The position numbers were made by a program, and so were the translations under genes. The notes below the pieces were generated by a model, which did no database searches, was not told where the DNA came from, and saw nothing but the letters and a program-made list of their open reading frames with translations. Shown piece after piece: positions 15,727 through 24,201 of a DNA stretch of 57,725 nucleotides (positions are counted from its first letter, which is position 1; every line of letters begins with the position of its first letter). This DNA comes from a virus: the IMG/VR virus record IMGVR_UViG_3300044974_001269, positions 1-57,725 of that record. One strand, given 5' to 3'.

Positions 15727-15938
15727 TTTTCAATAAACATTACGGTGTTTGCAATTGGAAGTCTTGCAACAGGTAATCTACCAACTTCAGGTAGTTCCTG
15801 TAAAACTTCATAATAACCTCTATCATCTACTTTTACGGTCGGTACAGACCCGAAGTTGGAAATAATTTTTGAGTCACCAACAGGTCCATCAAGTACCTTA
15901 ACTGTTTTTTCGGTTGTGTTGAATACTAGTGTGTGCAT
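15723..15938 (-). CDS. small hypothetical protein, 71 aa
   Basis: First gene of the thyA operon. Beta-rich (HTLVFNTTEKTVKVLDGPVG, YYEVLQELPEVGRLPVARLP). No known domain. The upstream region carries TAAATTTA after a T-rich stretch, one base off the host -7 consensus. Confidence 0.6.
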   Translation of the reverse strand: MHTLVFNTTEKTVKVLDGPVGDSKIISNFGSVPTVKVDDRGYYEVLQELPEVGRLPVARLPIANTVMFIEK

Positions 15939-16138
15939 TTGTTTGTTTTTGTATTGTAAATTTAAGAAAAAAAGAGCATAAAAAAAACAAGTGAACTCAT
16001 AAAAATTTTTGGCGAATAGTAAATTACCAAGATACTATCAAAAATTGAGAGGTTCACTTGTCTAATTAATTCTATCGTTTTAAAACGCCAAAGTCAACTC
16101 AAATGTAAAAATTAAACTATTTATAAAGAAAAATTACT
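15939..16138. other. 200-bp divergent intergenic region with a long-loop inverted repeat
   Basis: Between the thyA operon (minus) and the 500-aa gene (plus). It contains ACAAGTGAAC at 15987-15996 and its complement GTTCACTTGT at 16052-16061, enclosing ~55 bases. Neither arm is followed by a T run, so it is not a plain terminator. No gene seen. Confidence 0.6.
16118..16126 (+). promoter_or_regulatory. TATTTAT-box promoter candidate
   Basis: TATTTATAA, 12 bp before the ATG at 16139. Confidence 0.5.
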
Positions 16139-17641
16139 ATGCAGTATTGGAGTTTAGGACAAATGTCAAATGAGGAGAAAGAAAATATCTTATCCAAACA
16201 CAAAGAGGTTTATAATGGTTACCAAACAATGCAACCAAAAGTTAATAACACACAACCCCTTTATGTTCAAGACTTTGCAAAAGATAAGTTGGGTGCAACT
16301 ATCACAAATGATGGTACTGTAAAACCTTATACTGATTATAGAATCAATGAGTCACATGTTATGGATACTTGTGAACAATGTGGAGGAACGATGAATGAAG
16401 GTGAATGTTCTGAATGTGGTTGGGGTGGACAAATGAACGAAAAAGTTGATATAGAAAAGGTTATAAAAAAAGGGGTTAAGAAAGCTAAGGAATTTGTCTA
16501 TGGTAAACAAAAAGACTCTAAAAAACCTTACACGGCGGAAGCGGTTGATAAAATTATATCATCAATCAAAGGTTCAAAAAACGAAGAGCAACTCAAAAGT
16601 ACTTTGAAAATGTTCGAAAATATTTTGGACACTAATGATGACCTTTTAGACGTTTATAAAGATAGAATAATTAATGCTTTTAAGAGGAAAGCCCAAGAAC
16701 TCGATTTCTATTTGGATAAATCCATGTTAAAAAAACTGGACATCAAGGAATATAAAACAGGCAAATTATCTGACATTTATCATCAGGAAGATTTAAATCC
16801 ATCAGACGATTTCGATTATGTAGAAGGTGGTGGAAATGATTACGGTACTTTTGAAAAAATGCACCATATGAAAGATATAAAAAACGAGGAAACTGCAACA
16901 TCAAATGCTCCTTTGTCATATGGAAAACATTACAACGAAATTGAACCTCCTTATGATTTTAAATCCAATGGACCTGTCGGGGATGGTGGAACTCTAAGAC
17001 AAAAAGATGTGAATGAAGGCAGTTACACTGGCGGTGGAAATTCTCCAGATTTTGAGGCCGATATTGACCCAGCTTTTGATTTTGAAACGGATGGTCCAAT
17101 TGAGGATACTTACACAGAACCAGCAGATGATATGGATTTGGATGAAAAACAGTCTTGGAAAGCTTATGACTTCATGTCAGGTGGACCTGATAATGGAGGA
17201 GATGCGTATCCGATGAACGAAGAGGGTGAGTGTGAAGAATGTTGGGAAAAAATGGAATCAGCATGGACTGAAGAAGTAGATGAACAAGATGTTTCTGGTG
17301 TACAAGGAATATATGGGGCGGCAGAAAAACCATACGCGTTCGTTAGCACGGGTCCTGGTAAAGCAGGTCCATACCAAACTCATAGCTGGGGTGGAGAACA
17401 ATTAAGTGAAGAAGGTTATGAGTCAGAAGATGAAGATGTTTATTGGGAGGAAGATTTGGAACCTAACGAACTTAATTTAGACCTTACAAAGTTCAATCCT
17501 GAAGACAAGTCTTGGGAAGAAATAACCGCACATACAGGTGAAGATGAATTTGCACACTTGAATGAAGATGTGAAAGAAAAGCTAGAAAAACAGCAAGGTA
17601 AAATTCTTGAAATGTTCGAGAGGTTCAAAAGATTTCAGTAA
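16139..17641 (+). CDS. acidic repeat protein with zinc-ribbon motif, possible virion protein
   Basis: 500 aa. The N-terminus (MSNEEKENILSKHKEVYNGY) resembles that of the 101-aa protein at 37896 (ISSEEKEFIIESHMRAGYN), a second type of shared leader. Residues ~82-100 hold CEQCGG...CSECGW, a zinc-ribbon-like pair. Residues ~275-420 contain four spaced copies of a short motif: YDFKSNGP, FDFETDGP, YDFMSGGP and YAFVSTGP, each in an acidic, Gly-rich linker. The C-terminus is a charged helix (KEKLEKQQGKILEMFERFKR). No enzyme signature. Composition and leader suggest a structural or scaffold-like role. Confidence 0.65.
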   Translation: MQYWSLGQMSNEEKENILSKHKEVYNGYQTMQPKVNNTQPLYVQDFAKDKLGATITNDGTVKPYTDYRINESHVMDTCEQCGGTMNEGECSECGWGGQMNEKVDIEKVIKKGVKKAKEFVYGKQKDSKKPYTAEAVDKIISSIKGSKNEEQLKSTLKMFENILDTNDDLLDVYKDRIINAFKRKAQELDFYLDKSMLKKLDIKEYKTGKLSDIYHQEDLNPSDDFDYVEGGGNDYGTFEKMHHMKDIKNEETATSNAPLSYGKHYNEIEPPYDFKSNGPVGDGGTLRQKDVNEGSYTGGGNSPDFEADIDPAFDFETDGPIEDTYTEPADDMDLDEKQSWKAYDFMSGGPDNGGDAYPMNEEGECEECWEKMESAWTEEVDEQDVSGVQGIYGAAEKPYAFVSTGPGKAGPYQTHSWGGEQLSEEGYESEDEDVYWEEDLEPNELNLDLTKFNPEDKSWEEITAHTGEDEFAHLNEDVKEKLEKQQGKILEMFERFKRFQ

Positions 17642-18761
17642 AAACGTTCTCAAAAGAAAATTTTTTCAATTCTTCAAAAGAAAATGTCATTTTTGATTCG
17701 GATTCAATATCATCTTTGAAAACAATCAAATCTACAAGTCGATTATTCATTAAATTTGAGTTTTTCAATAATCTTTTGAGTTCATTCACTTTATATGTAA
17801 TCCAAAAGTCCTCCAAATTATTCCGTTGATAAAGTTGGTACTTTGGTAAAAAAATATTGTAGGTCTCCAAGTTATTTTCCAAAGACAATTCTGAAAATCT
17901 ATAATCTTCAGTAAAATTGAAATTTAAAACTCTTTGATATGGTTCGCACCACTCACTAAGTACTTTTTTTTGATATACGTTCAAAATAATTAAAATCTTT
18001 TTTTCAGTATTTTCATGAAAAAAGAATTCTTTGAGATTTGAGACGTCGAAAGATATATCTCCTTCATAATCTGTGAAATAACTTTTTTTCTTATTTTCGA
18101 AGAAATTGGGGTGGAAGTTATTTGAGATACAATTATCAAATTCATTTTCATCAACATCTAAGTTTTTTGTGTGGAAGTAATCTAAAATTTTGGATTTTTC
18201 TAAGAAAAAACTAAAATTGTTTCCATTATCAACAACATAAAAACTATCTCCAATTATATTTTTCTTGACCTGACGAATTTCTGTAACAAGATTATTGTTT
18301 TTAAGTAAATTTGAATATGAAACACAAATACTACCCATGTGTCTATTTTTACAATAAATTTTGGTGTTAAAAACAAAATCTGTCATTCTTAAAATAACAG
18401 GTTCAAACTTTAAGTGTTCAGAAACCTTTTCAAAAATTCGAAAATCTGGGACTTCTGATGCTTCGGAAAAACAAATTATATCTTCAAAATCCAATAATAA
18501 CTCAGAAAAAATATCAAATAAACTTTGGGAGTTTACTGATAGCCAAGTGTCGTTATTGTCCGTTTCAATAATCGTAATTTTATCTATCCATTCAGAGCAA
18601 ATTTTTTTTAATCTATTAATTTCTGAAAAACTATTTGGTGTTGTTATGATTATGTGATAAAGGTCTTTATAAACATTTTTTAGATGATGTTTGAGTATTT
18701 CCAAATCTTCAGTGAGATTGATTACCTCAACAATTTTATTTTTTTTTAGTTGACTAATCAT
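17625..18761 (-). CDS. possible GT17-like glycosyltransferase
   Basis: 378 aa. The central region reads DIICFSEASEVPDFRIFEKV, then PVILRMTDFVFNTKIYC and HMGSICVSYSNLLK. Order and spacing recall glycosyltransferase family 17 (nucleotide-sugar acidic motif in a D.DE.P context, followed by MxxFxYN and GxxxCxY). The acidic motif is SEASEVPD, not a clean DxD. The rest is AT-rich, Asn/Phe/Lys-heavy sequence with no membrane segment. If correct it would add a sugar to a surface glycan, a virion protein or modified DNA. The 3' end overlaps the convergent 500-aa gene by 17 bases. Low-to-moderate certainty. Confidence 0.45.
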   Translation of the reverse strand: MISQLKKNKIVEVINLTEDLEILKHHLKNVYKDLYHIIITTPNSFSEINRLKKICSEWIDKITIIETDNNDTWLSVNSQSLFDIFSELLLDFEDIICFSEASEVPDFRIFEKVSEHLKFEPVILRMTDFVFNTKIYCKNRHMGSICVSYSNLLKNNNLVTEIRQVKKNIIGDSFYVVDNGNNFSFFLEKSKILDYFHTKNLDVDENEFDNCISNNFHPNFFENKKKSYFTDYEGDISFDVSNLKEFFFHENTEKKILIILNVYQKKVLSEWCEPYQRVLNFNFTEDYRFSELSLENNLETYNIFLPKYQLYQRNNLEDFWITYKVNELKRLLKNSNLMNNRLVDLIVFKDDIESESKMTFSFEELKKFSFENVFTEIF

Positions 18762-18816
18762 ATTTGTTGAAATCAGTTTCTTTTTTCTTATAATTAAGAT
18801 ATAAAAATTTTTTCAA

Positions 18817-19413
18817 ATGTCACTATCAAGATATTTTCTAAACGAACATCGTGGAACTATGAACCACTTGAATTATTACTATTTTACAGACGCTTTCACA
18901 AAAGATGAACTGATAGAAATAAGAAGATTAGGTGATGCATTACCCAAAATGTCTGGCACTACTGTTGCCGACTATGATGAACACGTTTCAGATTACAGAA
19001 AGAGTGAGATTGCGTGGATAGGAGATAACGATGATACAAGGTGGTTATTTGAAAAAATGGCAGACCTTTGTAAGATTGCAAATAAAAATATGTGGAACTT
19101 TGATATATGGGGATATCAGGACGGTTTTCAATACACTGTTTATTACGGAGATGGTGGTCACTATGACTGGCACGCTGATTTAGGTCCGGGTATTTCAAAC
19201 AGAAAAATATCTTGTGTTCTACAACTTTCTGACCCAGGTGAGTATGAAGGTGGTGATTTACAAATGAACCCAGGAGGAAATATTTTGACAGTTCCAAAAG
19301 GTTTAGGAACCCTTTGTTTTTTTCCATCGTTTCTTCTTCACCGAGTTACCCCATTGAATGGTGGTGTTAGGAAATCTTTAGTAAATTGGTTTTGTGGTGC
19401 AAATTTCAGATAA
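18817..19413 (+). CDS. 2-oxoglutarate/Fe(II) oxygenase (PKHD type)
   Basis: 198 aa; an internal ATG at 18859 is an alternative start. The fold is that of prolyl/lysyl-hydroxylase-like enzymes. Iron ligands appear as HxD in GGHYDWHADLGPG and the distal His in PSFLLHRVTP, and the 2OG-binding Arg in GGVRKSLVNWF. YEGGDLQM is the usual strand before the distal His. Such enzymes hydroxylate proteins, small molecules or nucleobases. T4-like marine phages often carry several. The next gene overlaps its end by 20 bases. Confidence 0.88.
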   Translation: MSLSRYFLNEHRGTMNHLNYYYFTDAFTKDELIEIRRLGDALPKMSGTTVADYDEHVSDYRKSEIAWIGDNDDTRWLFEKMADLCKIANKNMWNFDIWGYQDGFQYTVYYGDGGHYDWHADLGPGISNRKISCVLQLSDPGEYEGGDLQMNPGGNILTVPKGLGTLCFFPSFLLHRVTPLNGGVRKSLVNWFCGANFR

Positions 19414-19867
19414 TAAAGTTCCGAGAGAAGTTATTACAATAAAAGACTTCCATAGAGTTGCTAGAGAAAATGAATTTTTCATTTGGCATTTCTTAAAAAA
19501 AAATCAATGTGCTGGTCAACATGAATTATGTTCCTATTTCGATAATTACACAGGAGGATTGAGTCAAATCACCCATACAATAAAATACATCTTCAACTCC
19601 ATAGATATTCCTTACTTTGAATCCTACACAGAGGAAAGCATGGATTTTTTACTCGATTTAGGTTTCAAAGAAAATTTCTTGTATCAAAGAAATTTCAATG
19701 ATAAGTTTTACATAACCAAAGAACAGAAATTTTCACCATTATTCATTACATTCAATCGTTTTATGATGGTTGGTTCTTCACCTCAGAAATGTTACTGCTC
19801 TGATTATTTGATAGAATTGATAATGGAACTCAATCCAAAATTCATTTTGAATTCACATTTTGACTAA
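19394..19867 (+). CDS. hypothetical protein, 157 aa
   Basis: Starts at GTG 19394 (or GTG 19397), inside the end of the oxygenase gene. Mixed alpha/beta (EVITIKDFHRVARENEFFIW, FLLDLGFKENFLYQRNFNDK). Contains CAGQHELC and CYCSD Cys groups. No domain recognised. Overlap suggests co-expression with the oxygenase. It ends convergently against another oxygenase-fold gene (4-base overlap). Confidence 0.55.
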   Translation: MVQISDNKVPREVITIKDFHRVARENEFFIWHFLKKNQCAGQHELCSYFDNYTGGLSQITHTIKYIFNSIDIPYFESYTEESMDFLLDLGFKENFLYQRNFNDKFYITKEQKFSPLFITFNRFMMVGSSPQKCYCSDYLIELIMELNPKFILNSHFD

Positions 19868-20460
19868 CGTTCAGTGTTGAAGAAAAACACTTGGAATAGT
19901 CTTCCGTCAAACATATCTCTTCCGAAATAATCTAGTGATACGTGGTAATTGTCGGCACGATACATAATCATTCTATTGAATACATTTCCAATTCTGTCAA
20001 CCAAGTCCCACTTGGTCATATCCTGACAGTCAAAACCTGGAGGTGCTAGCTCTTTATATCCTGGCTCATTTTCTCTTTTATAGTCATAATGCATCCATCC
20101 TGTTGCCTTGTGTCTGAAAATTCCTGTACCTGAACTTAATGGTGCATCGGGTGTTAGATAAAGAACCGCGGCCCAATCCGTTGTAGAATCGGCATGTATC
20201 CAAGACCTATCAGCGGCGACTGTGTATTGAAAAGAACCTGTATAATTATTTTCTGGGTCATCACTACCCCAATATGTGATTTCACCAGCAAAGGGGTATA
20301 GAATGTCTCTTAATCTTTTTTTCAAAGCAGGATTGAGAAACGACTTGGTTCTTTGACCAGGGTAGTTTCCACGAACTTTGAATTCTTGTTTAAGCGCAAA
20401 ATCTCTGACCTCCATTGGGTTTTCATAAAAATCATCTATAGTTAGGGAATTGAATCTCAT
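19864..20460 (-). CDS. DUF6445-like 2OG-oxygenase-fold protein
   Basis: 198 aa. Full-length match in pattern to a phage/marine family of 2OG-oxygenase-like proteins: NPMEVRDFAL near the N-terminus, WIHADSTTDWAAVLYLTPDA (HxD), GTGIFRHKATG, DRIGNVFNRMIMYRADNYHV (distal His) and DGRLFQVFFF (Arg). All candidate iron and 2OG ligands are present, so it is likely active. Substrate unknown. It stands alone on the minus strand between plus-strand genes. Confidence 0.78.
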   Translation of the reverse strand: MRFNSLTIDDFYENPMEVRDFALKQEFKVRGNYPGQRTKSFLNPALKKRLRDILYPFAGEITYWGSDDPENNYTGSFQYTVAADRSWIHADSTTDWAAVLYLTPDAPLSSGTGIFRHKATGWMHYDYKRENEPGYKELAPPGFDCQDMTKWDLVDRIGNVFNRMIMYRADNYHVSLDYFGRDMFDGRLFQVFFFNTER

Positions 20461-20562
20461 ATCAATCTTTTTGATAAAACTAATGCAAAAATTTATGAAA
20501 TCAAATTAAAATTTTTTTGACTTTTCATACATTTTATAATATTTCTATATAAATTAATTGAA

Positions 20563-20862
20563 ATGGAAATCAAAGAGATAGTATCATATTTTTTAAATCC
20601 CGACTCCAATATGTTGGAGGTTTCTTTCAGAACTATTGAGGACAATGATGAAGTTTTGAGAACTGACAACATTGAAGGCTCGGTTATTGAAGATTATGGT
20701 TTTGATTTAGTCACCGAAAGCTTTGATTTTTTCGACGACGAATTCGAAAACGATGAAGTCGAGGAAGTAAAAATTGAACTTGATGAAGATGAACTTATAA
20801 CATTCTTGAATGAATATTATACGGTTAACCCTCATTCATTACCAGCTGCGGATTTTTATTAA
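20563..20862 (+). CDS. small acidic protein, 99 aa
   Basis: Very acidic (stretches FFDDEFENDEVEEVKIELDE). N-terminal beta strands (IKEIVSYFLNPDSNMLEVSF), C-terminal helix. Size and charge would suit a DNA-mimic or inhibitor protein, but that is speculation. It ends convergently with a 4-base overlap. Confidence 0.6.
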   Translation: MEIKEIVSYFLNPDSNMLEVSFRTIEDNDEVLRTDNIEGSVIEDYGFDLVTESFDFFDDEFENDEVEEVKIELDEDELITFLNEYYTVNPHSLPAADFY

Positions 20863-21389
20863 GGACCAACTCTTGTCCAAACGAATGTAAGGACTTGTTT
20901 TTCACCAAATTTTCCTCTTGCCCAACTACCTGTACTTTGGAGTTGTAAGGTCTCAATTCCATCTTCTTCAATATGAAAAGTTAGGGTTTTGGAACCTGTT
21001 TGATTTTCATAGTCGAATTGTAAATAACCGTGATTGTACGTGGTGTTATTAAGAACTCTATAAAAGATAAAATTTGGAGATGAACCATATTCCCAAATGT
21101 CATTTCCAGACGAGCTAACACCCAAAAGATTCATTCTGAGCGTTGAGTAATCTAAGTGAATATAAAATCGATTCAAAACAATACTATCAAATGGTTTTGG
21201 TAAAGTTGGATTCAAGTAGACAGAACCTGTCCGATAAAGTGAATCTTTTGAAACGTTTTGGTCAACAGAGGTAACATCCAAAAGGGTAAGTTTATATTTT
21301 CCACTAAGTGTTAAATCTGAAATAGGTAAAGCATACCTTTCACAAGAACTTAGTAGAATAATAAGTAAAGAGAAAATTAGGTGTCTCAT
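20859..21389 (-). CDS. lipoprotein, 176 aa
   Basis: N-terminus MRHLIFSLLIILLSSC gives a clear lipobox (LSSC) with Cys at ~16. The mature part is beta-rich (LSGKYKLTLLDVTSV, FYIHLDYSTLRMNLLGV, GYLQFDYENQTGSKTLTFHI). Probably anchored in the inner or outer membrane. Phage lipoproteins often block superinfection, but no homology supports that here. Confidence 0.7.
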   Translation of the reverse strand: MRHLIFSLLIILLSSCERYALPISDLTLSGKYKLTLLDVTSVDQNVSKDSLYRTGSVYLNPTLPKPFDSIVLNRFYIHLDYSTLRMNLLGVSSSGNDIWEYGSSPNFIFYRVLNNTTYNHGYLQFDYENQTGSKTLTFHIEEDGIETLQLQSTGSWARGKFGEKQVLTFVWTRVGP

Positions 21390-21436
21390 TTGAAAAAAAT
21401 AAAAAAACTATTTCATTTTTCAAAATAATTATAGGT

Positions 21437-21688
21437 ATGAATCTTAATACTGATTTTCTTATAGATTTTTTTAGGAAATACACCACATCAGAAAAAAAGG
21501 AGATGGACGAACAAGATGAAGCCGGAGGAGCCGGTGGTGGAAAAGGAAATAACCCGTCAAAATGGGCAGACACAGTTGGTGGACCGACAAGAGGTGTTGC
21601 AAACAGTTTACCAAAAAAGGGACAGTATTGGGCTTCAATACACGGAGGTCCTAAAAGAGGCGTTGCAAATAAGTTAGGAACTGCTTAA
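21437..21688 (+). CDS. small Gly-rich repeat protein, 83 aa
   Basis: N-terminal helix (NTDFLIDFFRKYTTSEKKEM), acidic DEQDE, a Gly-rich stretch, and two copies of GGPxRGVANxL (GGPTRGVANSL, GGPKRGVANKL) separated by ~20 residues. The stop overlaps the next start (TAATG). No family known; it may be a structural accessory of the following protein. Confidence 0.6.
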   Translation: MNLNTDFLIDFFRKYTTSEKKEMDEQDEAGGAGGGKGNNPSKWADTVGGPTRGVANSLPKKGQYWASIHGGPKRGVANKLGTA

Positions 21689-22986
21689 TGAAAAAAAATA
21701 TCCAAAATATCAGTAAAGGAGAAAATATTTCTTTTTTGACTCAAAGAAACTACTTCGGAGAAAAAAAAAGTCTATCAAAATTATTTGAACAGGGTGGATT
21801 TGGTGGTGTTGGTACCTCACCTGAACAAGTAAAAAAAATGGAAGACAAAATTACTCAATCTGAACTAGAGAAAACTAGACAGAATAACTTGAAATCATCT
21901 TTTGATGAAAGATTTGAAATTTATGATATTCCCTATCCAAACTCACACGATAATGATAAAACGATAATTTTACCAATTAAGAGTAGGGTTTCATTTTTTG
22001 AAGGGGTTGAGGATTTGAGAAAAGTTTTTTTCAAGGGATGGGAAGGAACACAGTATGCCAATCAAATTCCAAAAGATTTCCAATTACCAAAAGTTCAACC
22101 TGGAACTTTGAGAACATTTGTCACCCCCGACGAAAAATGGTACAAATTAACCCTAGTCAGAAATGAAGATGGGTACTGGAAATTCGATTGGTTTTTTGAT
22201 GAAAACAATCAACCATTTATACAACAAAATTACTTCGATGAGGAACTTCCAAAAATATACCTTAAGGAGGAGGAAACATGGTGGGATTTATGGAGTGGGT
22301 GGACATTAACCTTGTTATCGATTGCTGCGGCAGCTTTAATTCCTGGTATGCAAGGTTTATTATTATCTGCGGCAATAGATTTAGTTGTGGCAGGTAATGC
22401 TTTAGTAGAAGGAGACGGATTGGGTGCGATAATTTCAACCCTTTTAGCTTTTGCCCCTTTCCTTTCGTATTCAGTAAAAGGGTTGGGAAGATTTTCATCT
22501 CAGGAAGTTAAAGCTGTAAGTTCAAAATTCGCAAGAGCTGAGACTGAGGCGGAAGTGAAAGCAATTTACAAAAGGTTGAGTGATAAGGAAAAAATATTAG
22601 TCAGAGGAGTGATGTCTCAAGAGCCAAAACAGTTTTTAAAACTTCTTGATGAAAACATTTGGAAAGTTTATGAAGAGGGATTGAAAAGAGGTACATGGAA
22701 TGCTAAAGATGTTGTTAATTCTGTGAACAAACTCATAAGTGAAAAAAAATTACCAATGCCTGAGCTGGCTAAATGGTGGCAAAAAAATCCAAATCTTACA
22801 AGATTTGGTATTGATTTAGGTACCACTGGTTTAATTCTTGCAGGTTCAACCCCTTTTGTACTGAAACAAGAATTAGAAAAAACTCTTTCGAAAACTAAAG
22901 AGATGATAAGCACTGGAGAAAAAAGGTCCTTGACTCCTGAAGAACTGAAAAATCTCAAAAACAACTTCTGGGAGGAAAATAATTAG
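21688..22986 (+). CDS. large membrane-active protein, possible virion ejection protein
   Basis: 432 aa. The N-terminus ends in SLSKLFEQGGFGG, with LFE matching an (L/I)xE cleavage site. Residues ~75-200 are a soluble beta-rich domain. Residues ~205-265 are strongly hydrophobic and Gly/Ala-rich (WTLTLLSIAAAALIPGMQG, DGLGAIISTLLAFAPFLSY), with a further membrane segment at ~370-390 (IDLGTTGLILAGSTPFVL). Between and after are charged helices. Same layout as the next gene (soluble part, hydrophobic helices near the C-terminus). Together they could be internal virion or pilot-like proteins; no named family. Confidence 0.6.
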   Translation: MKKNIQNISKGENISFLTQRNYFGEKKSLSKLFEQGGFGGVGTSPEQVKKMEDKITQSELEKTRQNNLKSSFDERFEIYDIPYPNSHDNDKTIILPIKSRVSFFEGVEDLRKVFFKGWEGTQYANQIPKDFQLPKVQPGTLRTFVTPDEKWYKLTLVRNEDGYWKFDWFFDENNQPFIQQNYFDEELPKIYLKEEETWWDLWSGWTLTLLSIAAAALIPGMQGLLLSAAIDLVVAGNALVEGDGLGAIISTLLAFAPFLSYSVKGLGRFSSQEVKAVSSKFARAETEAEVKAIYKRLSDKEKILVRGVMSQEPKQFLKLLDENIWKVYEEGLKRGTWNAKDVVNSVNKLISEKKLPMPELAKWWQKNPNLTRFGIDLGTTGLILAGSTPFVLKQELEKTLSKTKEMISTGEKRSLTPEELKNLKNNFWEENN

Positions 22987-23011
22987 TAAAAATAAAACTA
23001 ACAACTGACCT

Positions 23012-23023
23012 TATATTTATAAA
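23012..23023 (+). promoter_or_regulatory. TATTTAT-box promoter candidate
   Basis: TATATTTATAAA, 8 bp before the ATG at 23032. Confidence 0.55.
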
Positions 23024-23031
23024 GAAAAGAA

Positions 23032-24180
23032 ATGAAGAAAGTATTATTATCAGAGGTTAATAGAATTAACGAATTAATGGGATTATCTTTATTAAATGAA
23101 GCCACTGGCAACCCACTTTTGACAATAATAAAAAGACTCGGAGCGGGTTTGGAAAGAGAAATATTGGCAGTCACAGGAGAAGAACTTAGTAATCTTAGTG
23201 CTAAAGGAGTTTCGAAACTATTAGGTTCTAAAAGCACTGCGTTGAAACCATTGATTATTTCAATATATCAAGAGTTGATTCCAGGTATGACCAAGGCAAT
23301 GTTTAATGCTAAAACTTTCGATGAATTAGTTGATGAGTTAGCACTCCAAGGGGTTTCTACCAACAATATCAAAAGTTTAATGAAAAGAGCCGGTGAGGAT
23401 TGGGGTGAACCAAGGGGAGGTTTTCCTGCTAACCCAAAACTCGGGACTTCCAAAACCAAACCAAAGCCAGTTGATGGACCGAAACCTCCCAAACCTCAAG
23501 AATTGACACCTACAAGTATGGATTTGGCAACTTTGATGGCGGAAGGGGCTTCAGCAGAGCAAGCTGTAGTTTCTTGGTTTTCAAAAAGATTAAAAACTCT
23601 TAATTTACCCAAAATTCCAGCCGACCAAGTGGATGATTTTTTAACAGAGGTTGTTGCTCAAGTAAAAGCAAAAATACCTCAAATAAGCAGATTGGAAGTA
23701 GACTCAAAAAGAATTTTGCAAGAGTTTCAAACTCTACCAAGAGAACAACAAAGGGAAATTTTAATAAAAGTCCAGAAAGAAATGTATAGAGGAGGGATTT
23801 GGTCTGATTTTGCAAATTCGTTCAAATTATTTGATAACCCTAATCTTAAACTTTATGGATACAAAGAAATAATGAAAAAAACTTTGGGGTTAAACATAGC
23901 TTTAACGATTTCTACAATAATCTCTGACGTAATCAGAGCTATATATGATTTCAAAGAAGATATTAATTGGAGAGGACACTTCGGATTGAATTGGTTCCCA
24001 GCGTTGTTGGCTAAATTAAGCGTGAATTTTGTTCCCTATTTCAACGTCGCGGCTAATTTTCTTTTATTTTTAGAATCAATAATTCAAGGTTTCATAGATT
24101 ATGGACTTAGGAGTGGAAAAAAAGATGAAACAGATGGATTGGATAATCTGATGCAACAAGGAGGTTCTGGAAATAAGTAA
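23032..24180 (+). CDS. leader-bearing protein with C-terminal membrane helices
   Basis: 382 aa. Best example of the shared leader: VLLSEVNRINELMGLSLLNE at residues 4-23, followed by Ala, i.e. an LNE|A site. Then helices, a Pro/Lys-rich linker (~130-160, KPKPVDGPKPPKPQELTP), a long helical region, and hydrophobic helices at ~285-305 (LNIALTISTIISDVIRAI) and ~320-355 (WFPALLAKLSVNFVPYFN). No known domain. Likely an internal virion protein delivered to the membrane. Confidence 0.65.
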   Translation: MKKVLLSEVNRINELMGLSLLNEATGNPLLTIIKRLGAGLEREILAVTGEELSNLSAKGVSKLLGSKSTALKPLIISIYQELIPGMTKAMFNAKTFDELVDELALQGVSTNNIKSLMKRAGEDWGEPRGGFPANPKLGTSKTKPKPVDGPKPPKPQELTPTSMDLATLMAEGASAEQAVVSWFSKRLKTLNLPKIPADQVDDFLTEVVAQVKAKIPQISRLEVDSKRILQEFQTLPREQQREILIKVQKEMYRGGIWSDFANSFKLFDNPNLKLYGYKEIMKKTLGLNIALTISTIISDVIRAIYDFKEDINWRGHFGLNWFPALLAKLSVNFVPYFNVAANFLLFLESIIQGFIDYGLRSGKKDETDGLDNLMQQGGSGNK

Positions 24181-24201
24181 TAGTTCAAAATAATATGAAT
24201 T

